Positions 42,868 through 52,976 of a stretch of DNA of 64,000 nt are shown piece by piece. Below the pieces are notes generated by a model. The model had not been told where the DNA came from, did not search any database, and saw only the letters and a program-made list of their open reading frames with translations. Where the stretch lies: contig JAISZL010000098.1 of NCBI GenBank assembly GCA_031269245.1, positions 41,794-105,793 on the forward strand, given 5' to 3'. How positions within the stretch are numbered: the stretch's first letter is position 1; the number at the start of each line of letters is the position of its first letter. The stretch is from Synergistaceae bacterium. GTDB taxonomy: Bacteria; Synergistota; Synergistia; Synergistales; Synergistaceae. The position numbers were made by a program, and so were the translations under genes.

Positions 42868-45443
42868 TTGAACCCCAATATCCTCCTGCTCTTCTTCCTC
42901 AGGCGGGACACCAGGTCGAGCGCCGCCATCGGCGTCATATGGTTCGGGTCGCTCGTCGCCAGCTCCTCGAGCACCCCCTCGCGTTCGACGTCGAAGAATA
43001 TCTCCCGCTGGACGTACTTCCTCGACATGGTCTTCATCTCATTGTCCGAGGACTTGGACGAGCTCTCGAACTCGGTGAGCAGCTCCTCGGACCGGCGCAC
43101 CACGATACTGGGTATCCCGGCGAGGCGTGCCACCTCAACGCCGTATGACCTGTCCGCGGGCCCCTGGACGACCTTGTGGAGGAAGCGTATCCCGCCCCGG
43201 GACTCCTCCACCGCCATGCTGAGGTTCGTCAGCTTTGGGAGCGAGAGGTTTGTCAGCTCGTGATAGTGGGTCGCGAAGAGCGCCTTCGTGCGCCCCTCCA
43301 CGTGGAGGTTCAGGAATTCCACGACGGCCCACGCGATGCTCATGCCGTCGTAGGTGGAAGTACCGCGCCCCAGCTCGTCCAATATCACGAGACTGCGGGA
43401 CGTGACGTGCCTCAGTATATCGGCCGTCTCCACCATCTCAACCATGAAGGTGCTGCGCCCCCGGGCCAGCTCGTCGCGCGCCCCGACGCGGGTGAATATC
43501 CTGTCCATGAGACCGACGCGCGCCCGCTCGGCTGGGACGAACGAGCCGATGTGCGCCATCAGGGCAACCAGCGCCGCCGTCCTGAGATACGTGGACTTTC
43601 CAGCCATGTTGGGCCCCGTGATTATGGCGATGCACCCCGCGTCGGATCGCTCGTCCGGGTCCAGCTCTATGTCGTTCGGAGTGAATGAGACGCCGTGCGT
43701 GCTCTCGACTATCGGGTGGCGCGCGCCCTTGACGGAGAATACCCTGCTCTCGTCCATCTCCGGCCTGACATACGCGTTGTCGCGCGCCGTCTCAGCCAGC
43801 GCGCGCAGAACGTCCAAAGCCGCCGCCGCCCTGGAGGCGGCTTGGCAGAGCGCCCCGCTATCGAGGACTCGCGCCAGGATTTCCCTGTACAGCCCCTCCT
43901 CGCGCTCGCCTATCTCGCGCTCCGCGCGGTAAACTTTACGCTCTATCTCCTTGAGCCGCTCGTTGACGAACCTCTCTCCGTTCGACACCGTCTGACGTCT
44001 CACGTAGTCGTCCGGAACCCTGTCGGCGTAGTTTCTCCCCAGCTCTATGTAATACCCAAAGACCTTGTTTATCCCCACCTTTAGCTTCAACCCCGTTCGC
44101 TCTCTCTCCGACTGCTCGAAGGCCCTCAAGTTCTCCTCGGCGTGGGCTATGGCGTCGCGCGAGCCGTCCAGCTCGCCGTCGTATCCGTCACGTATGACGC
44201 CGCCGGCGCCGAGCGACCTCGGCAGATCGTCCGAGAGCGACGCGCGCAGCAGCGCCGTCAGCTCCAACAGGCACGGCACGCCGTCAAATATCCTGGAGAG
44301 CGGCTCGGACTCGGGCGACGACGCTATCTCGCGTATCCCGGGCAGGGCGGCAAGGGTATCCCTTATGGCCCCGAGGTCGCGAGGGTTCCCCACCTTGAGC
44401 GACAACCTGCCCAGGGCGCGCTCCATGTCGCGGCACTCCGCGAGCGCCGCGGCCAAGCGCCTCAGCGTGGATGGGCTGCCGGCCATCACCTCGACGCAGT
44501 CGTGCCTGAATGCTATGGTCTCCAGATCTGCCCTCGGATGAGATATCCAGTCCCGAAGCAGCCTGCGCCCCATCGGCGTCTTGCACCTGTTCAGCACGGC
44601 GTAAAGCGAAGCACCGTCCCCGTCCAGCAGCTCCAGATTGGCCTGGGTCGTGTTGTCGAGTATCAGCATCCCCTCCGACATGAGGGGGCGTATCTCGTGG
44701 ACGTGCCCCGCTCCGCCGAACTGAGTCTCCTCCAAATACCTCACGGCGGACGCGGAGGCGCCGGAAGCCGGGTCCATGTCGTCGATGCCCATAGCCCGGA
44801 GGCTCGCGATGCCCCAACGCTTGCACAGCCACGCGGAGCCGTATGACGGGGAAAAATCCGCGCGCTCGCGCGTGACGATCGTGGGGCGTGCCCCCTGAAG
44901 CGGCGCGAGGTCCCGGGAGATCCTCTCGAACTCGTCCTCCTGCCCCTTCGGTATCAGAAGCTCGTCAGGTGAGAACGAGAAGAGCAGGGACATGGCCTCG
45001 CCGCGCGAAAATGTGCCAGCCTCCAGCAGTCCGGTACCGGCGGTGAGCAGTGCTATACTCGCCTGATCCCCGTTCAGGACTGCGGCGGCGAGCTTGCCGT
45101 CGCCCGGCGCGTCCTGCGGCACGTAAGTGCCTCGGGTCACGACGCGGACCACCGCGCGCTCGACGAGCGTCCTTCCGTCCGGCTCGGTGAGTTGGTCGCA
45201 CATGGCGACCTTGTAGCCAGCGGCAACGAGCCTCCCCAGATACGCGTCCAGCGCGTGGTGAGGTACGCCTGCCATCGGTATGGCCTTGTCCTGATCACGC
45301 GCCGTGAGCGCTATGTCCAGGACCTCCGATGCTATGACGGCGTCGTCGAAGAACAACTCAAAAAAATCGCCCATGCGAAACAGCAGCAGACAGTCGGGGT
45401 ACTTGTCCTTCCACTCGCAATACTGCTTCAGCATCGGCGTCAT
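42864..45443 (-). CDS. mutS: DNA mismatch repair protein MutS
   Basis: About 859 aa from ATG 45443 (MTPMLKQYCEWK), which follows GGAG by 5 nt. The GTG at 45503 in the ORF track would lie almost at the predicted transcription start. The mismatch-reading F-x-E is in GDFFELFF, Walker A in GPNMAGKST, Walker B in LVILDELGRGTSTYDG, and the late ATHYHEL motif is present. It heads the operon mutS-mutL-miaA-ispH-rpsA. Confidence 0.95.
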   Translation of the reverse strand: MTPMLKQYCEWKDKYPDCLLLFRMGDFFELFFDDAVIASEVLDIALTARDQDKAIPMAGVPHHALDAYLGRLVAAGYKVAMCDQLTEPDGRTLVERAVVRVVTRGTYVPQDAPGDGKLAAAVLNGDQASIALLTAGTGLLEAGTFSRGEAMSLLFSFSPDELLIPKGQEDEFERISRDLAPLQGARPTIVTRERADFSPSYGSAWLCKRWGIASLRAMGIDDMDPASGASASAVRYLEETQFGGAGHVHEIRPLMSEGMLILDNTTQANLELLDGDGASLYAVLNRCKTPMGRRLLRDWISHPRADLETIAFRHDCVEVMAGSPSTLRRLAAALAECRDMERALGRLSLKVGNPRDLGAIRDTLAALPGIREIASSPESEPLSRIFDGVPCLLELTALLRASLSDDLPRSLGAGGVIRDGYDGELDGSRDAIAHAEENLRAFEQSERERTGLKLKVGINKVFGYYIELGRNYADRVPDDYVRRQTVSNGERFVNERLKEIERKVYRAEREIGEREEGLYREILARVLDSGALCQAASRAAAALDVLRALAETARDNAYVRPEMDESRVFSVKGARHPIVESTHGVSFTPNDIELDPDERSDAGCIAIITGPNMAGKSTYLRTAALVALMAHIGSFVPAERARVGLMDRIFTRVGARDELARGRSTFMVEMVETADILRHVTSRSLVILDELGRGTSTYDGMSIAWAVVEFLNLHVEGRTKALFATHYHELTNLSLPKLTNLSMAVEESRGGIRFLHKVVQGPADRSYGVEVARLAGIPSIVVRRSEELLTEFESSSKSSDNEMKTMSRKYVQREIFFDVEREGVLEELATSDPNHMTPMAALDLVSRLRKKSRRILGFK

Positions 45444-45515
45444 CTTGACTCCATAGGGTAATTTCAAGCCAGTGTCCTCGCCATTGTTTCGGATGCGCCG
45501 CACAGCGACCGTTAA

Positions 45516-45524
45516 ATAATATCA
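45516..45524 (-). promoter_or_regulatory. Extended -10 promoter of the mutS operon
   Basis: On the minus strand TGATATTAT (TG-n-TATTAT) about 70 nt before the chosen mutS ATG, without a clear -35. The 45504-45604 gap shows nothing else. Confidence 0.45.
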
Positions 45525-45604
45525 CATCATGGCCGCGCGAACGCGTCGGCAACGGCCAAAACGCTCGGTTATACAGCTTGACATAAAGCGGCGCTTCTTG
45601 AAGA

Positions 45605-46435
45605 TCACAGGAAGGAGTACAGCCACAACGAGCAATCCTCGAGCTCGGCCCTGATCCCCGCGTCGCGGATGGACTCGGCGCCGCCAGCTTTGGCCCACGC
45701 GGCGAAGCCATCTCTCGGAAGAGTCGCCGCCGTCCTCAGCAGCAACACCGCTTCGGAGCTGATGGGACTCAGCAGGGCGCGTCCCTCGGAGCCGTCCCTC
45801 GCGCCGCGCAGGCACTCCCCGCATATAAAGCCATCGCTCGACCTCGCCGCGAGGCGCGCGCCACCGATGCGGATCTCCCTCCCGCAGCGCGTGCACCTGT
45901 CGAGCGATGGGGCAAGGCCCCAGAGGTTGGCCCAGCGCCACGCGAACCGCGCGTCTATGAGCAAATGGCTCACGCCGCATGAGAGGTTTTTCATGCTCCC
46001 CCACAGGAGGGAGAGAAGCGGGTCGCTCTCGTGTCCCGTGGGGAGCCTCGACGACAGTTCGAGGCACCACTTCACGGCGGCACACAAAGAGCTCTTCGAC
46101 CTTCTGACGCCTAGGAAGGACTCGCGTATATCAACGCCCTTGAGATACAGTCTTCTCGGGCTCTGATAGAGGCGGAAGACGCCCCACGTCATAGGCTCCG
46201 TTCCGCCGCCGAATCTATTCGAGGTCCCGGAGCCCGGGGCGCTCACCCAAGTCGCCCCGAAGCCGTGCAAAAACAGCAACAACTCCTGCGACCTGCCGGA
46301 GACGTCCCTCCTGCGGAGGACCACGCCGTTCGCCCGGTGATCCCCCTGGGGCAGGCGCTCCTCTCCGAGCGGGATTATCTTCGTTATCTCCGCGGGTATC
46401 CTGCCCGCTCCATCTCCAGGCGAGACCTTCTCCAT
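45605..46435 (-). CDS. recO: DNA repair protein RecO
   Basis: RecFOR-pathway protein that loads RecA on SSB-coated DNA. An N-terminal OB-like segment (ANGVVLRRRDVSGRSQELLLFL) and a zinc-finger region (CTRCGREI ... ICGECL) are recognisable. The ATG at 46435 has AAGGTAA 9 nt upstream and starts inside the 3' end of era (52-bp overlap). This gives about 276 aa, with an N-terminal extension before the OB fold, so a later non-ATG start is possible. Confidence 0.82.
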   Translation of the reverse strand: MEKVSPGDGAGRIPAEITKIIPLGEERLPQGDHRANGVVLRRRDVSGRSQELLLFLHGFGATWVSAPGSGTSNRFGGGTEPMTWGVFRLYQSPRRLYLKGVDIRESFLGVRRSKSSLCAAVKWCLELSSRLPTGHESDPLLSLLWGSMKNLSCGVSHLLIDARFAWRWANLWGLAPSLDRCTRCGREIRIGGARLAARSSDGFICGECLRGARDGSEGRALLSPISSEAVLLLRTAATLPRDGFAAWAKAGGAESIRDAGIRAELEDCSLWLYSFL

Positions 46436-47316
46436 CCCGGCTTTACCTTGACCCAAAGCTGCAGGAAGACGGGGTGCCCGAAACGCGCCTCCATCTCCAG
46501 ACGCGCCGCGCTGCCGATGGACTTGAGCATCGCCCCGCGCTCCCCGATGACGATGCCCTTCTGCCCGGCGCGTTCGACGATTATGTTGGCCCTTATCTCG
46601 ATCCTCCTCATCTCCGGATACTCGTCGGGGCTCTTGAACTCCTCCGCAACGACGGCGACGCTGTGAGGCACCTCCTGCTCCGTGGACTCGAATATCTTCT
46701 CCCGTATTATCTCCTCCGCGAGGAAACGTTCCGTGGCGTCCATGAGGACGTCCTCGGGATATATGAAGTCACCGTCCGGCAACAGGCGTGACAGCTCCTC
46801 CTCGAGCACGTCGAGGTTCGTCCCGTCCTTCGCGGAGAGGGGTACGAGCGCCGCCGGGCGCAATTTCTCCGCTATGCCGCCGATGTTCCTCCAGAAGCAC
46901 TCCTTGTCGCGCAGGCGATCCACCTTGTTGGCGGCGAGCACCACGGGTACCCCCAACCGTGCGATGCGGCAAACGATCTCCTCCTCCTCGGGCCCCATGC
47001 GACGCCCGGCCTCGGTGACGAAGCAGATGATGTCCACGCGCTCCATCGCGCCCTCCGCCTCGCGCACCATGAACTCCCCAAGCTCGTGCCTGGGTTTGTG
47101 CAGCCCCGGCGTGTCCACTATCACCATCTGGTATTCGCCCTCCGTCAATACGCAACGAACGGCGTTGCGAGTCGTCTGAGGCTTGCTCGAAACCGCCGCG
47201 ACCTTCTCGCGCAGCATCGCGTTCACTATCGACGACTTGCCCACGTTAGGACGCCCGACCAGGGCGACGAACCCGGCGCGGCGTTTTGACGCTGTATGTC
47301 CTCCGTCTTCAGCCAT
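46384..47316 (-). CDS. era: GTPase Era
   Basis: Ribosome-assembly GTPase acting on the 3' end of 16S rRNA. 310 aa: GRPNVGKSS, SSKPQTTRN, DTPGLHKP and NKVD for the G domain, then a KH domain (IIVERAGQKGIVIGERGAMLKSIG) and the ending LQLWVKVKPGW. It follows cdd by 10 bp and overlaps recO. Confidence 0.96.
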   Translation of the reverse strand: MAEDGGHTASKRRAGFVALVGRPNVGKSSIVNAMLREKVAAVSSKPQTTRNAVRCVLTEGEYQMVIVDTPGLHKPRHELGEFMVREAEGAMERVDIICFVTEAGRRMGPEEEEIVCRIARLGVPVVLAANKVDRLRDKECFWRNIGGIAEKLRPAALVPLSAKDGTNLDVLEEELSRLLPDGDFIYPEDVLMDATERFLAEEIIREKIFESTEQEVPHSVAVVAEEFKSPDEYPEMRRIEIRANIIVERAGQKGIVIGERGAMLKSIGSAARLEMEARFGHPVFLQLWVKVKPGWRRSRLEMERAGYPRR

Positions 47317-47326
47317 GTTTCATCCT

Positions 47327-47752
47327 TTACGTCATCTCCAGCTTAAATCTATGCGGGAGAAGGAAGTCCAATCTATATATCTCCAAACGGCCGTCCACGC
47401 TCAGGACCACGTCGATCTCAGGGTTGAACTCCGACAGAAACTGCCTGCAAGCCCCACACGGCGGACAGAAGGCCGGGCGCCCGGAGGCCACCGCTATCGC
47501 CAGCGGATGCCTTGAGCCCGCCAGCGCGGCGCCAGCCATCGCGACTCGCTCAGCGCAGAGCGACATGCCGTAGCTCGCGTTCTCGACGTTGCACCCTCCG
47601 ACCACCTTCCCCCACTCCGTCAAGACGGCGGCGCCCACGGGAAAACCAGAGTACGGAGCGTAAGCCCGTCCGCAGCATTCGCGCGCGCGCTCCATCAAAT
47701 CCTCGGGGGAAAGGCCAAATCGCGGCCAGTATTCCGCGACGGGCGAGATCAT
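47327..47752 (-). CDS. cdd: Cytidine deaminase
   Basis: Pyrimidine salvage enzyme, (deoxy)cytidine to (deoxy)uridine. 141 aa, the homotetrameric type. The zinc site is visible as CAER and PPCGACRQ, and the substrate Asn in CNVENASYG. The ATG has AGGAGG 7 nt upstream. The cdd-era-recO order is common in bacteria. The upstream gap 47753-47926 contains a tandem TTGACATTGACA on the minus strand that may contribute a promoter. Confidence 0.94.
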   Translation of the reverse strand: MISPVAEYWPRFGLSPEDLMERARECCGRAYAPYSGFPVGAAVLTEWGKVVGGCNVENASYGMSLCAERVAMAGAALAGSRHPLAIAVASGRPAFCPPCGACRQFLSEFNPEIDVVLSVDGRLEIYRLDFLLPHRFKLEMT

Positions 47753-47926
47753 TCACCCACCTCCTCAAACTTAGAAACGTTGATTTATTGTCAATGTCAA
47801 TTTGAAATCAAATGCCTAAAGAGTAAGGATTCAAACCCCTCCGGGACCAGCGCCGCAAAACGCTTAAATGTCGTTTTAGCCCTTTAATCAGCGCTTCATC
47901 AGGCAGGGCTCCGGACTTTGCGGTCA

Positions 47927-49273
47927 TCATCCCGAGGCACGGGGATTTTTCCCTCCCTCGGGCGGTTCGTCCTGAACGGGCTCATCGCCAGCCGTAACGA
48001 ACTCCACGCGAACCTGGAGTATCCTGTGATCGACCACCTCGACCGCGCTTATCCGCCACGGCCCAAAGCTCACCGACTCGCCCTCCTCAGGGAAGTTCCC
48101 CTTCAGTGAGAGCAACATACCCGCCACGGTGTCTACGTCGTCGAACTCGAAGGAGTACCTCAATGTCTCCGACAGCTCGTCGAGGTTGACGTAGCCCTGC
48201 ACCAGATACACGCCCTCGCTCTCCTCCAGGACGTCCGGCGTCTCGTTGTCGTACTCGTCCTGAATGTCGCCGACTATCTCCTCCAGCAGGTCCTCTAGGG
48301 TGACCAGCCCTGCCGTCCCGCCGTACTCGTCGACGACTATCGCTATGTGGGTCCTGGATTTTTTCATGAGCTCGAATGCCTCGTCGGTCTTTATGGTCTC
48401 CGGTATAAAGAGCGTCTTCCTCTGGACCTCGGTCACGCTGACGTCGAGCGTCCCCCGCGACAACGGGCCGAGCAGGTCCTTGACGTATAGAACCCCCGTT
48501 ATCTTGTCCAGCTCCTTCTCATAGACGGGTATGCGTGAGTGCCCGCTCTCCAGAAATATCTCCGACGCACGCGCGACGGTCGTGTCCGCCGGAATCGCCA
48601 TCATGTCGGTTCTGGCGACCATGACCTCAGACACCCTCGTCTCCTCGAACGCTATGACACCGCTGATCATCTTGCGCTCGCCCTCCTCGATCGCGCCCGA
48701 CTCCCCGCTCGCGTTGACCATCACCTCGAGATCCTCGCGGGTCACGAAAGTGCTCAGAGTGTCCAGCCTCAGGCCGGCTATCCTGCCGATGAACCACACC
48801 GAGTGCTGGACGCACCACACCACCGGCCAGAGGATCAAATTGAAAAAAAACAGGATTGGCAAGGAATGATAGAGAACCGGCTCCTTATGCGCTATGGCGA
48901 TGTTCTTAGGCAATATCTCGCAGAATATCACCACGACGGTCGTCATCGTCAGAATGGCTATGAACGGCCCATGGTTGGAGCCGAAAAAGCGCGAGAACAT
49001 GACGGTGGCAACCGCGCTGGCCGCTATGTTGACTATGTTGTTGCCCACCAGCGTTATCGAGAGCGCGCGCTGCACATTGTCGGACAGCCACGCGAACCCG
49101 TTCTTTCGATTCGGGTGGGCGTTCTCCATTACCTTCAGTTTTACCTTCCCTGCTGCCGTTATCGCAGTCTCAGTCGAGCTGAAGAAAAACGACAACACCA
49201 AAAACAACAGCAGCAGGCCGATACTGCCAACCAGATCAGAGTTCACTCCGTCATCAATCCTCCTCAATATCAC
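47927..49273 (-). CDS. CNNM/CorC-type transporter-associated protein (DUF21-CBS-CorC_HlyC)
   Basis: 448 aa. The N-terminal DUF21 region has four hydrophobic segments with FFSSTETAITAA and FCEILPKNIA, followed by a CBS pair (about 195-325; VMVARTDMMAIP, HIAIVVDEYGGTAGLVTLEDLLEEIVGDI) and a C-terminal CorC_HlyC domain. Family members are linked to Mg2+/Co2+ export; some are annotated as hemolysins without good reason. Start is the GTG at 49273 or the internal GTG at 49246, which has AGGAGG 12 nt upstream. Confidence 0.9.
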   Translation of the reverse strand: MILRRIDDGVNSDLVGSIGLLLLFLVLSFFFSSTETAITAAGKVKLKVMENAHPNRKNGFAWLSDNVQRALSITLVGNNIVNIAASAVATVMFSRFFGSNHGPFIAILTMTTVVVIFCEILPKNIAIAHKEPVLYHSLPILFFFNLILWPVVWCVQHSVWFIGRIAGLRLDTLSTFVTREDLEVMVNASGESGAIEEGERKMISGVIAFEETRVSEVMVARTDMMAIPADTTVARASEIFLESGHSRIPVYEKELDKITGVLYVKDLLGPLSRGTLDVSVTEVQRKTLFIPETIKTDEAFELMKKSRTHIAIVVDEYGGTAGLVTLEDLLEEIVGDIQDEYDNETPDVLEESEGVYLVQGYVNLDELSETLRYSFEFDDVDTVAGMLLSLKGNFPEEGESVSFGPWRISAVEVVDHRILQVRVEFVTAGDEPVQDEPPEGGKNPRASG

Positions 49274-49354
49274 GTCTCATGCCCATATTTCGCCCGCCCC
49301 TCCGCAACGCGAAACGCCTTCGGCCGCGGGCGCGATTCCTCATAATTTTATTTT

Positions 49355-49840
49355 TCAAACTCCGCCGACCCTATTGAAATACCCGCTCAAAATTCTGTCC
49401 TGCTCCGCCCACATCTCCTCGCGCCGGTGCTCCGTATCATGGTCGAAGCCGATCAAGTGCAAAATCCCATGTACTACCACCAGCGCCACCTCAACATTAT
49501 AATTGATATCTCGCTCATTCGCGTTTTGGCGCACCACCTCAAGGGACACGACGACGTCCCCAAGCGGAAGATCTCTCCAGCCGTCGGGAGGGACGAACTC
49601 CCCGCCGGTCTCCCACATCGGAAAGGAGAGGACGTCTGTGGACTCGTCCGCGCCGCGATAGCGCGAATTGAGCTCGCGCATTCTCTCGGCGGACGCAAAA
49701 GTCAGCACAACGCTCACACTGCGACAGCGCTCCAGCGTGCCGCCGCCAAGGTAATCCTCGAACTCGCCCGAGAGCGCCTCCAGAAGCGGCGGCGCCGGAC
49801 TGGGGTCCGACTCGCCGGACAGCTCTATCGAAAAGCGCAT
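49355..49840 (-). CDS. ybeY: Endoribonuclease YbeY
   Basis: Zinc RNase acting in 16S rRNA maturation and ribosome quality control. About 161 aa from ATG 49840, with GAGG 8 nt upstream; the first 10 residues of the track ORF overlap pgpH. The metal site HGILHLIGFDHDTEH and TDVLSFPM are diagnostic. It follows pgpH and phoH, the standard phoH-pgpH-ybeY order. Confidence 0.95.
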   Translation of the reverse strand: MRFSIELSGESDPSPAPPLLEALSGEFEDYLGGGTLERCRSVSVVLTFASAERMRELNSRYRGADESTDVLSFPMWETGGEFVPPDGWRDLPLGDVVVSLEVVRQNANERDINYNVEVALVVVHGILHLIGFDHDTEHRREEMWAEQDRILSGYFNRVGGV

Positions 49841-49850
49841 TGGAGGCGCC

Positions 49851-51998
49851 TCAATGCCCCGGCTCGGCATCGCGGAGGGACGGGGCGCGCGCCTCCTCCG
49901 GTTTTTGATCGCCCCGCGCGGCCTGTTCGGGCTCCTTCCTCTCCTCCTGTTTCGGCAGGGGCTTCACCTCGCGCGTATGGTACATGGACATCAGCACGTC
50001 GACCATAGCCGTCCTGATGGAGTTCAGGTCCTTTAAGGTGAAGTCCACGTCCACAAATTGGCCTGTCATGATCTTTGAGTTGATGACGTCCTCGACAAGT
50101 TTGTCCAGTTCGGGTCTGCCCGCCAACGGATCCTTCAGCCCCTTCAGCGCGGCCTCCACCGAGTCCGCCAGCATCAAAAGCGCCGTCTCGGGGTGCTGCG
50201 GTGTGGGGCCTGGATAGCAGAAGTCCGCCTTGTCGACGTCTCCCCCGCCCTCCTCCTCTCCCGCGGCAAGCGCCTTCTTGTAAAAGTAGGTCATGCATGT
50301 CCTTCCGTGGTGCTCCGCGATGAAATCCTTTATAGCCCTCGGAAGGCGATATTCGTCAGCCAGCTTCAGGCCGTCGGTCACGTGGCTCTTGATCATCTTG
50401 GCGGACTCGAAGGGGGTTATTCTGTCGTGGATGTTGTTGCCGAACGACTGGTTCTCCACGAAATAATGCGGCCGCTTGAGCTTGCCTATGTCGTGATAGT
50501 ACGCCCCGGTCTTGATCAGAAGGCCGTTCATCCCCAGCCGATCCGCCACCGCCTCCGCCAAGGTGCCCACCGTTACGGTGTGGTGGTACGTCCCCGGCGC
50601 CTCCAGCTGCAGACGTTTCATGAGCGGCTGAGACTGATGGCTCAGCTCGAGCAACCTCAAGGGCGAGATTATGTCGAAAATCGCCTCCCAGAGCGGGATG
50701 ACCGCGACGACGAGGCTACTCCACAGCGCGCAGAGGAGAAGGTACGTCCCCACCAGCTCCCATGAGACCGCCAGCCCCAGTCCCCACCTCACGAAGAGCG
50801 ACGCGCACGTCAGGGAGAGACCAAGGCTGAATATGTTCCTCCAGATCATGATGCGGCTCGATGCCTCCCGCATGAATATGAAGCTCGCTCCGACCGCGAC
50901 CACGCAGAGTATGAAGCCGACGGATATCATAGAGGTCATGCCCTGGAACGCGAGAAGATAGCCTATGATCCCGCCGCCCAGCGCGATCTGGAACGCGAAG
51001 GCCGGCTGCAGGGTCAGAAATATCCAGCCGGTCATGGCGAGCACCGAGAGGGAGTCCACGTCCCACTTGCCGAACCACGCCTGAACGACCCAGTCTATCA
51101 GGAGCAGCAGCGTTATATACACCCACTCGCCGTTGGACGGAGGGCTCTCCTGCTTGCCCCCCAGCCACGTGACCCAGAACGACCAAGCGAACGTCGATAT
51201 GACGACGAAGCTCATGTACTTCCACGGAACATTGGCGCCTGAATACCCCTGCTCGCGGAGCAGTGCCGCTATGTCGGGGGTGACGAGCTGTCCCTTCTGA
51301 ACCAGGATGCCCCCGACGCGTATGTCGGTGGGCGCCGACGTGACGCGCGAGCTGACGTCCTCGCGCAGGCGCTCGGCCATCTCGGCGTCGTCCGCCACCG
51401 TCGGCAGCAGCAGCGCGTCGAGCAGCTGAAAAACGACGTTTTTATTCGCCTGAGGCATCTCGGCGTACCTGAGATGGTCCCATATCATTGCCGCCTGCTC
51501 CGACTTGCTGGCGAACCGATCGTAATTTTTCTCCGCTATGTCGACGGCCGCGCCGATAACCTGAGTGCGGTCGGCCTCCGGAAGCCCCCTTATCACCGAC
51601 GCCAGCTCGGGGGGAGCGAAGTCGAGGCTGCCGTCGTTCTTCAGAGCGGATATCCTCTGTACCACTAATTGCGTCAGCCCGTAGTTCCTGACCCTCACGT
51701 TGACTATTTGGTCGGCGGCCATGCTACGCAGCTCGTTGGTCGCGGCCTTGTCCGCGAATCGAATGGAACTCCTGGCGATGTACGTCCTCGGGGCGGGATA
51801 CCCGGCCATGTAGCTCTCGCCAAGGTCCACGAAATACCACCTCAGCAACACTATCAAACCGGCACTCACAACCAGCACCAGCCTGAAAAGGCTGAGGAAA
51901 ACGACCGGCGCTCCGTCGGAGGGCCTGCCGGCGCCCAGCATGAGCAATTGGAAGAGCCTACGATACGAGTGTCTGTGAAGCTCCGCCATTGCCCTCAT
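49851..51998 (-). CDS. pgpH: PgpH-type membrane HD phosphodiesterase (c-di-AMP)
   Basis: 715 aa 7TMR-HD protein. An N-terminal membrane segment (about 32-53) leads into an extracytoplasmic 7TMR-HDED domain (about 60-265), then seven hydrophobic segments (about 270-460) and a cytosolic HD domain with APGTYHHTVTVG, YYHDIGKLKRP and AEHHGRT. The Gram-positive homologue degrades c-di-AMP. The C-terminus is charged (KQEERKEPEQAARGDQK). It overlaps phoH by 41 bp. The start at 51998 or 51989 is unresolved. Confidence 0.9.
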   Translation of the reverse strand: MRAMAELHRHSYRRLFQLLMLGAGRPSDGAPVVFLSLFRLVLVVSAGLIVLLRWYFVDLGESYMAGYPAPRTYIARSSIRFADKAATNELRSMAADQIVNVRVRNYGLTQLVVQRISALKNDGSLDFAPPELASVIRGLPEADRTQVIGAAVDIAEKNYDRFASKSEQAAMIWDHLRYAEMPQANKNVVFQLLDALLLPTVADDAEMAERLREDVSSRVTSAPTDIRVGGILVQKGQLVTPDIAALLREQGYSGANVPWKYMSFVVISTFAWSFWVTWLGGKQESPPSNGEWVYITLLLLIDWVVQAWFGKWDVDSLSVLAMTGWIFLTLQPAFAFQIALGGGIIGYLLAFQGMTSMISVGFILCVVAVGASFIFMREASSRIMIWRNIFSLGLSLTCASLFVRWGLGLAVSWELVGTYLLLCALWSSLVVAVIPLWEAIFDIISPLRLLELSHQSQPLMKRLQLEAPGTYHHTVTVGTLAEAVADRLGMNGLLIKTGAYYHDIGKLKRPHYFVENQSFGNNIHDRITPFESAKMIKSHVTDGLKLADEYRLPRAIKDFIAEHHGRTCMTYFYKKALAAGEEEGGGDVDKADFCYPGPTPQHPETALLMLADSVEAALKGLKDPLAGRPELDKLVEDVINSKIMTGQFVDVDFTLKDLNSIRTAMVDVLMSMYHTREVKPLPKQEERKEPEQAARGDQKPEEARAPSLRDAEPGH

Positions 51999-52962
51999 AC
52001 CCGGCGTATTTATCGCGTTTCTCGAAGGACTCGTAGGCCGCTACTATCTTCTGCACAATATCGTGCCTCACCACGTCGTAATTTGTGAGATCGCAAAAGG
52101 CGATCCCCGGAATCCCCTCCAAAATGCCGCCTATTGAGCGAAGCCCGGACTCCTTGCTGCCGGGCAGATCGACCTGGGTGATGTCGCCCGTGACCACCGC
52201 CTTCGATCCAAGGCCGAGCCGCGTCAGAAACATCTTCATCTGCTCGCGGGTCGTGTTCTGGGCCTCGTCCAATATTATGAAACTGCTGCTCAACGTGCGC
52301 CCCCTCATGTACGCCAGCGGGGCGATCTCTATGATGCCCTTCTCAACGTACCTCGTGAAGCGGTCTGTCGGCAGCAAGTCGTAAAAAGCATCGTGCAGGG
52401 GCCTTATGTACGGCTCTATCTTCTCCAGCATGTCGCCCGGGAGATACCCGAGCCGCTCCCCGGCCTCAACCACGGGGCGAACAAGCACGATCCTGTTTAT
52501 GATGGAGGCATTGAGCGCCGCCACCGCCTTGGCCACCGCGAGATACGTCTTACCGGTACCCGCGGGCCCTATCGCGAACACCACGTCATTGCAGTCGATG
52601 GCGTCCACGTACTCTCTCTGCCCCTGGGTGTACGGCCGCACCTGCTTCCCTCTGTTCGTCACGCAAATCGTGCGATCAAGCAGGGCGATCAGGTCCGGCC
52701 TCCTCCCGTCCGCCAGCATGTCCAGGGCGTATCGTATCTCGACGCCCGACGGTCTGGCGCCCCGCGCCGTCATTTCGGCGAACTGCCCTATGAGATCCGT
52801 CAGGCCCTCCGCCATCCCGGAGCCGTCGTCAGGTATGTGAACATCCGCGCCCCTCGCCGTTGCGCGGAGGCCAAGCCTGTCCTCTATGGCCGACAGGATC
52901 TCGTCCCTCGCGCCGAGCACCCTCGACAGGATCTCCTCGGACGGGAGGGTCACGGTCCGCAT
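51958..52962 (-). CDS. phoH: PhoH-family ATPase (YbeZ type)
   Basis: About 334 aa from ATG 52962 (GTG 52971 possible); the 38-residue extension in the track overlaps nifU and is rejected. The P-loop is GPAGTGKTYLA, with VRPVVEAGERLGYLPGD and IILDEAQNTT (Walker B). It works with YbeY in RNA processing. The C-terminal end overlaps pgpH. Confidence 0.92.
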   Translation of the reverse strand: MRTVTLPSEEILSRVLGARDEILSAIEDRLGLRATARGADVHIPDDGSGMAEGLTDLIGQFAEMTARGARPSGVEIRYALDMLADGRRPDLIALLDRTICVTNRGKQVRPYTQGQREYVDAIDCNDVVFAIGPAGTGKTYLAVAKAVAALNASIINRIVLVRPVVEAGERLGYLPGDMLEKIEPYIRPLHDAFYDLLPTDRFTRYVEKGIIEIAPLAYMRGRTLSSSFIILDEAQNTTREQMKMFLTRLGLGSKAVVTGDITQVDLPGSKESGLRSIGGILEGIPGIAFCDLTNYDVVRHDIVQKIVAAYESFEKRDKYAGYEGNGGASQTLVS

Positions 52963-52976
52963 GGCGCTCACGGCGC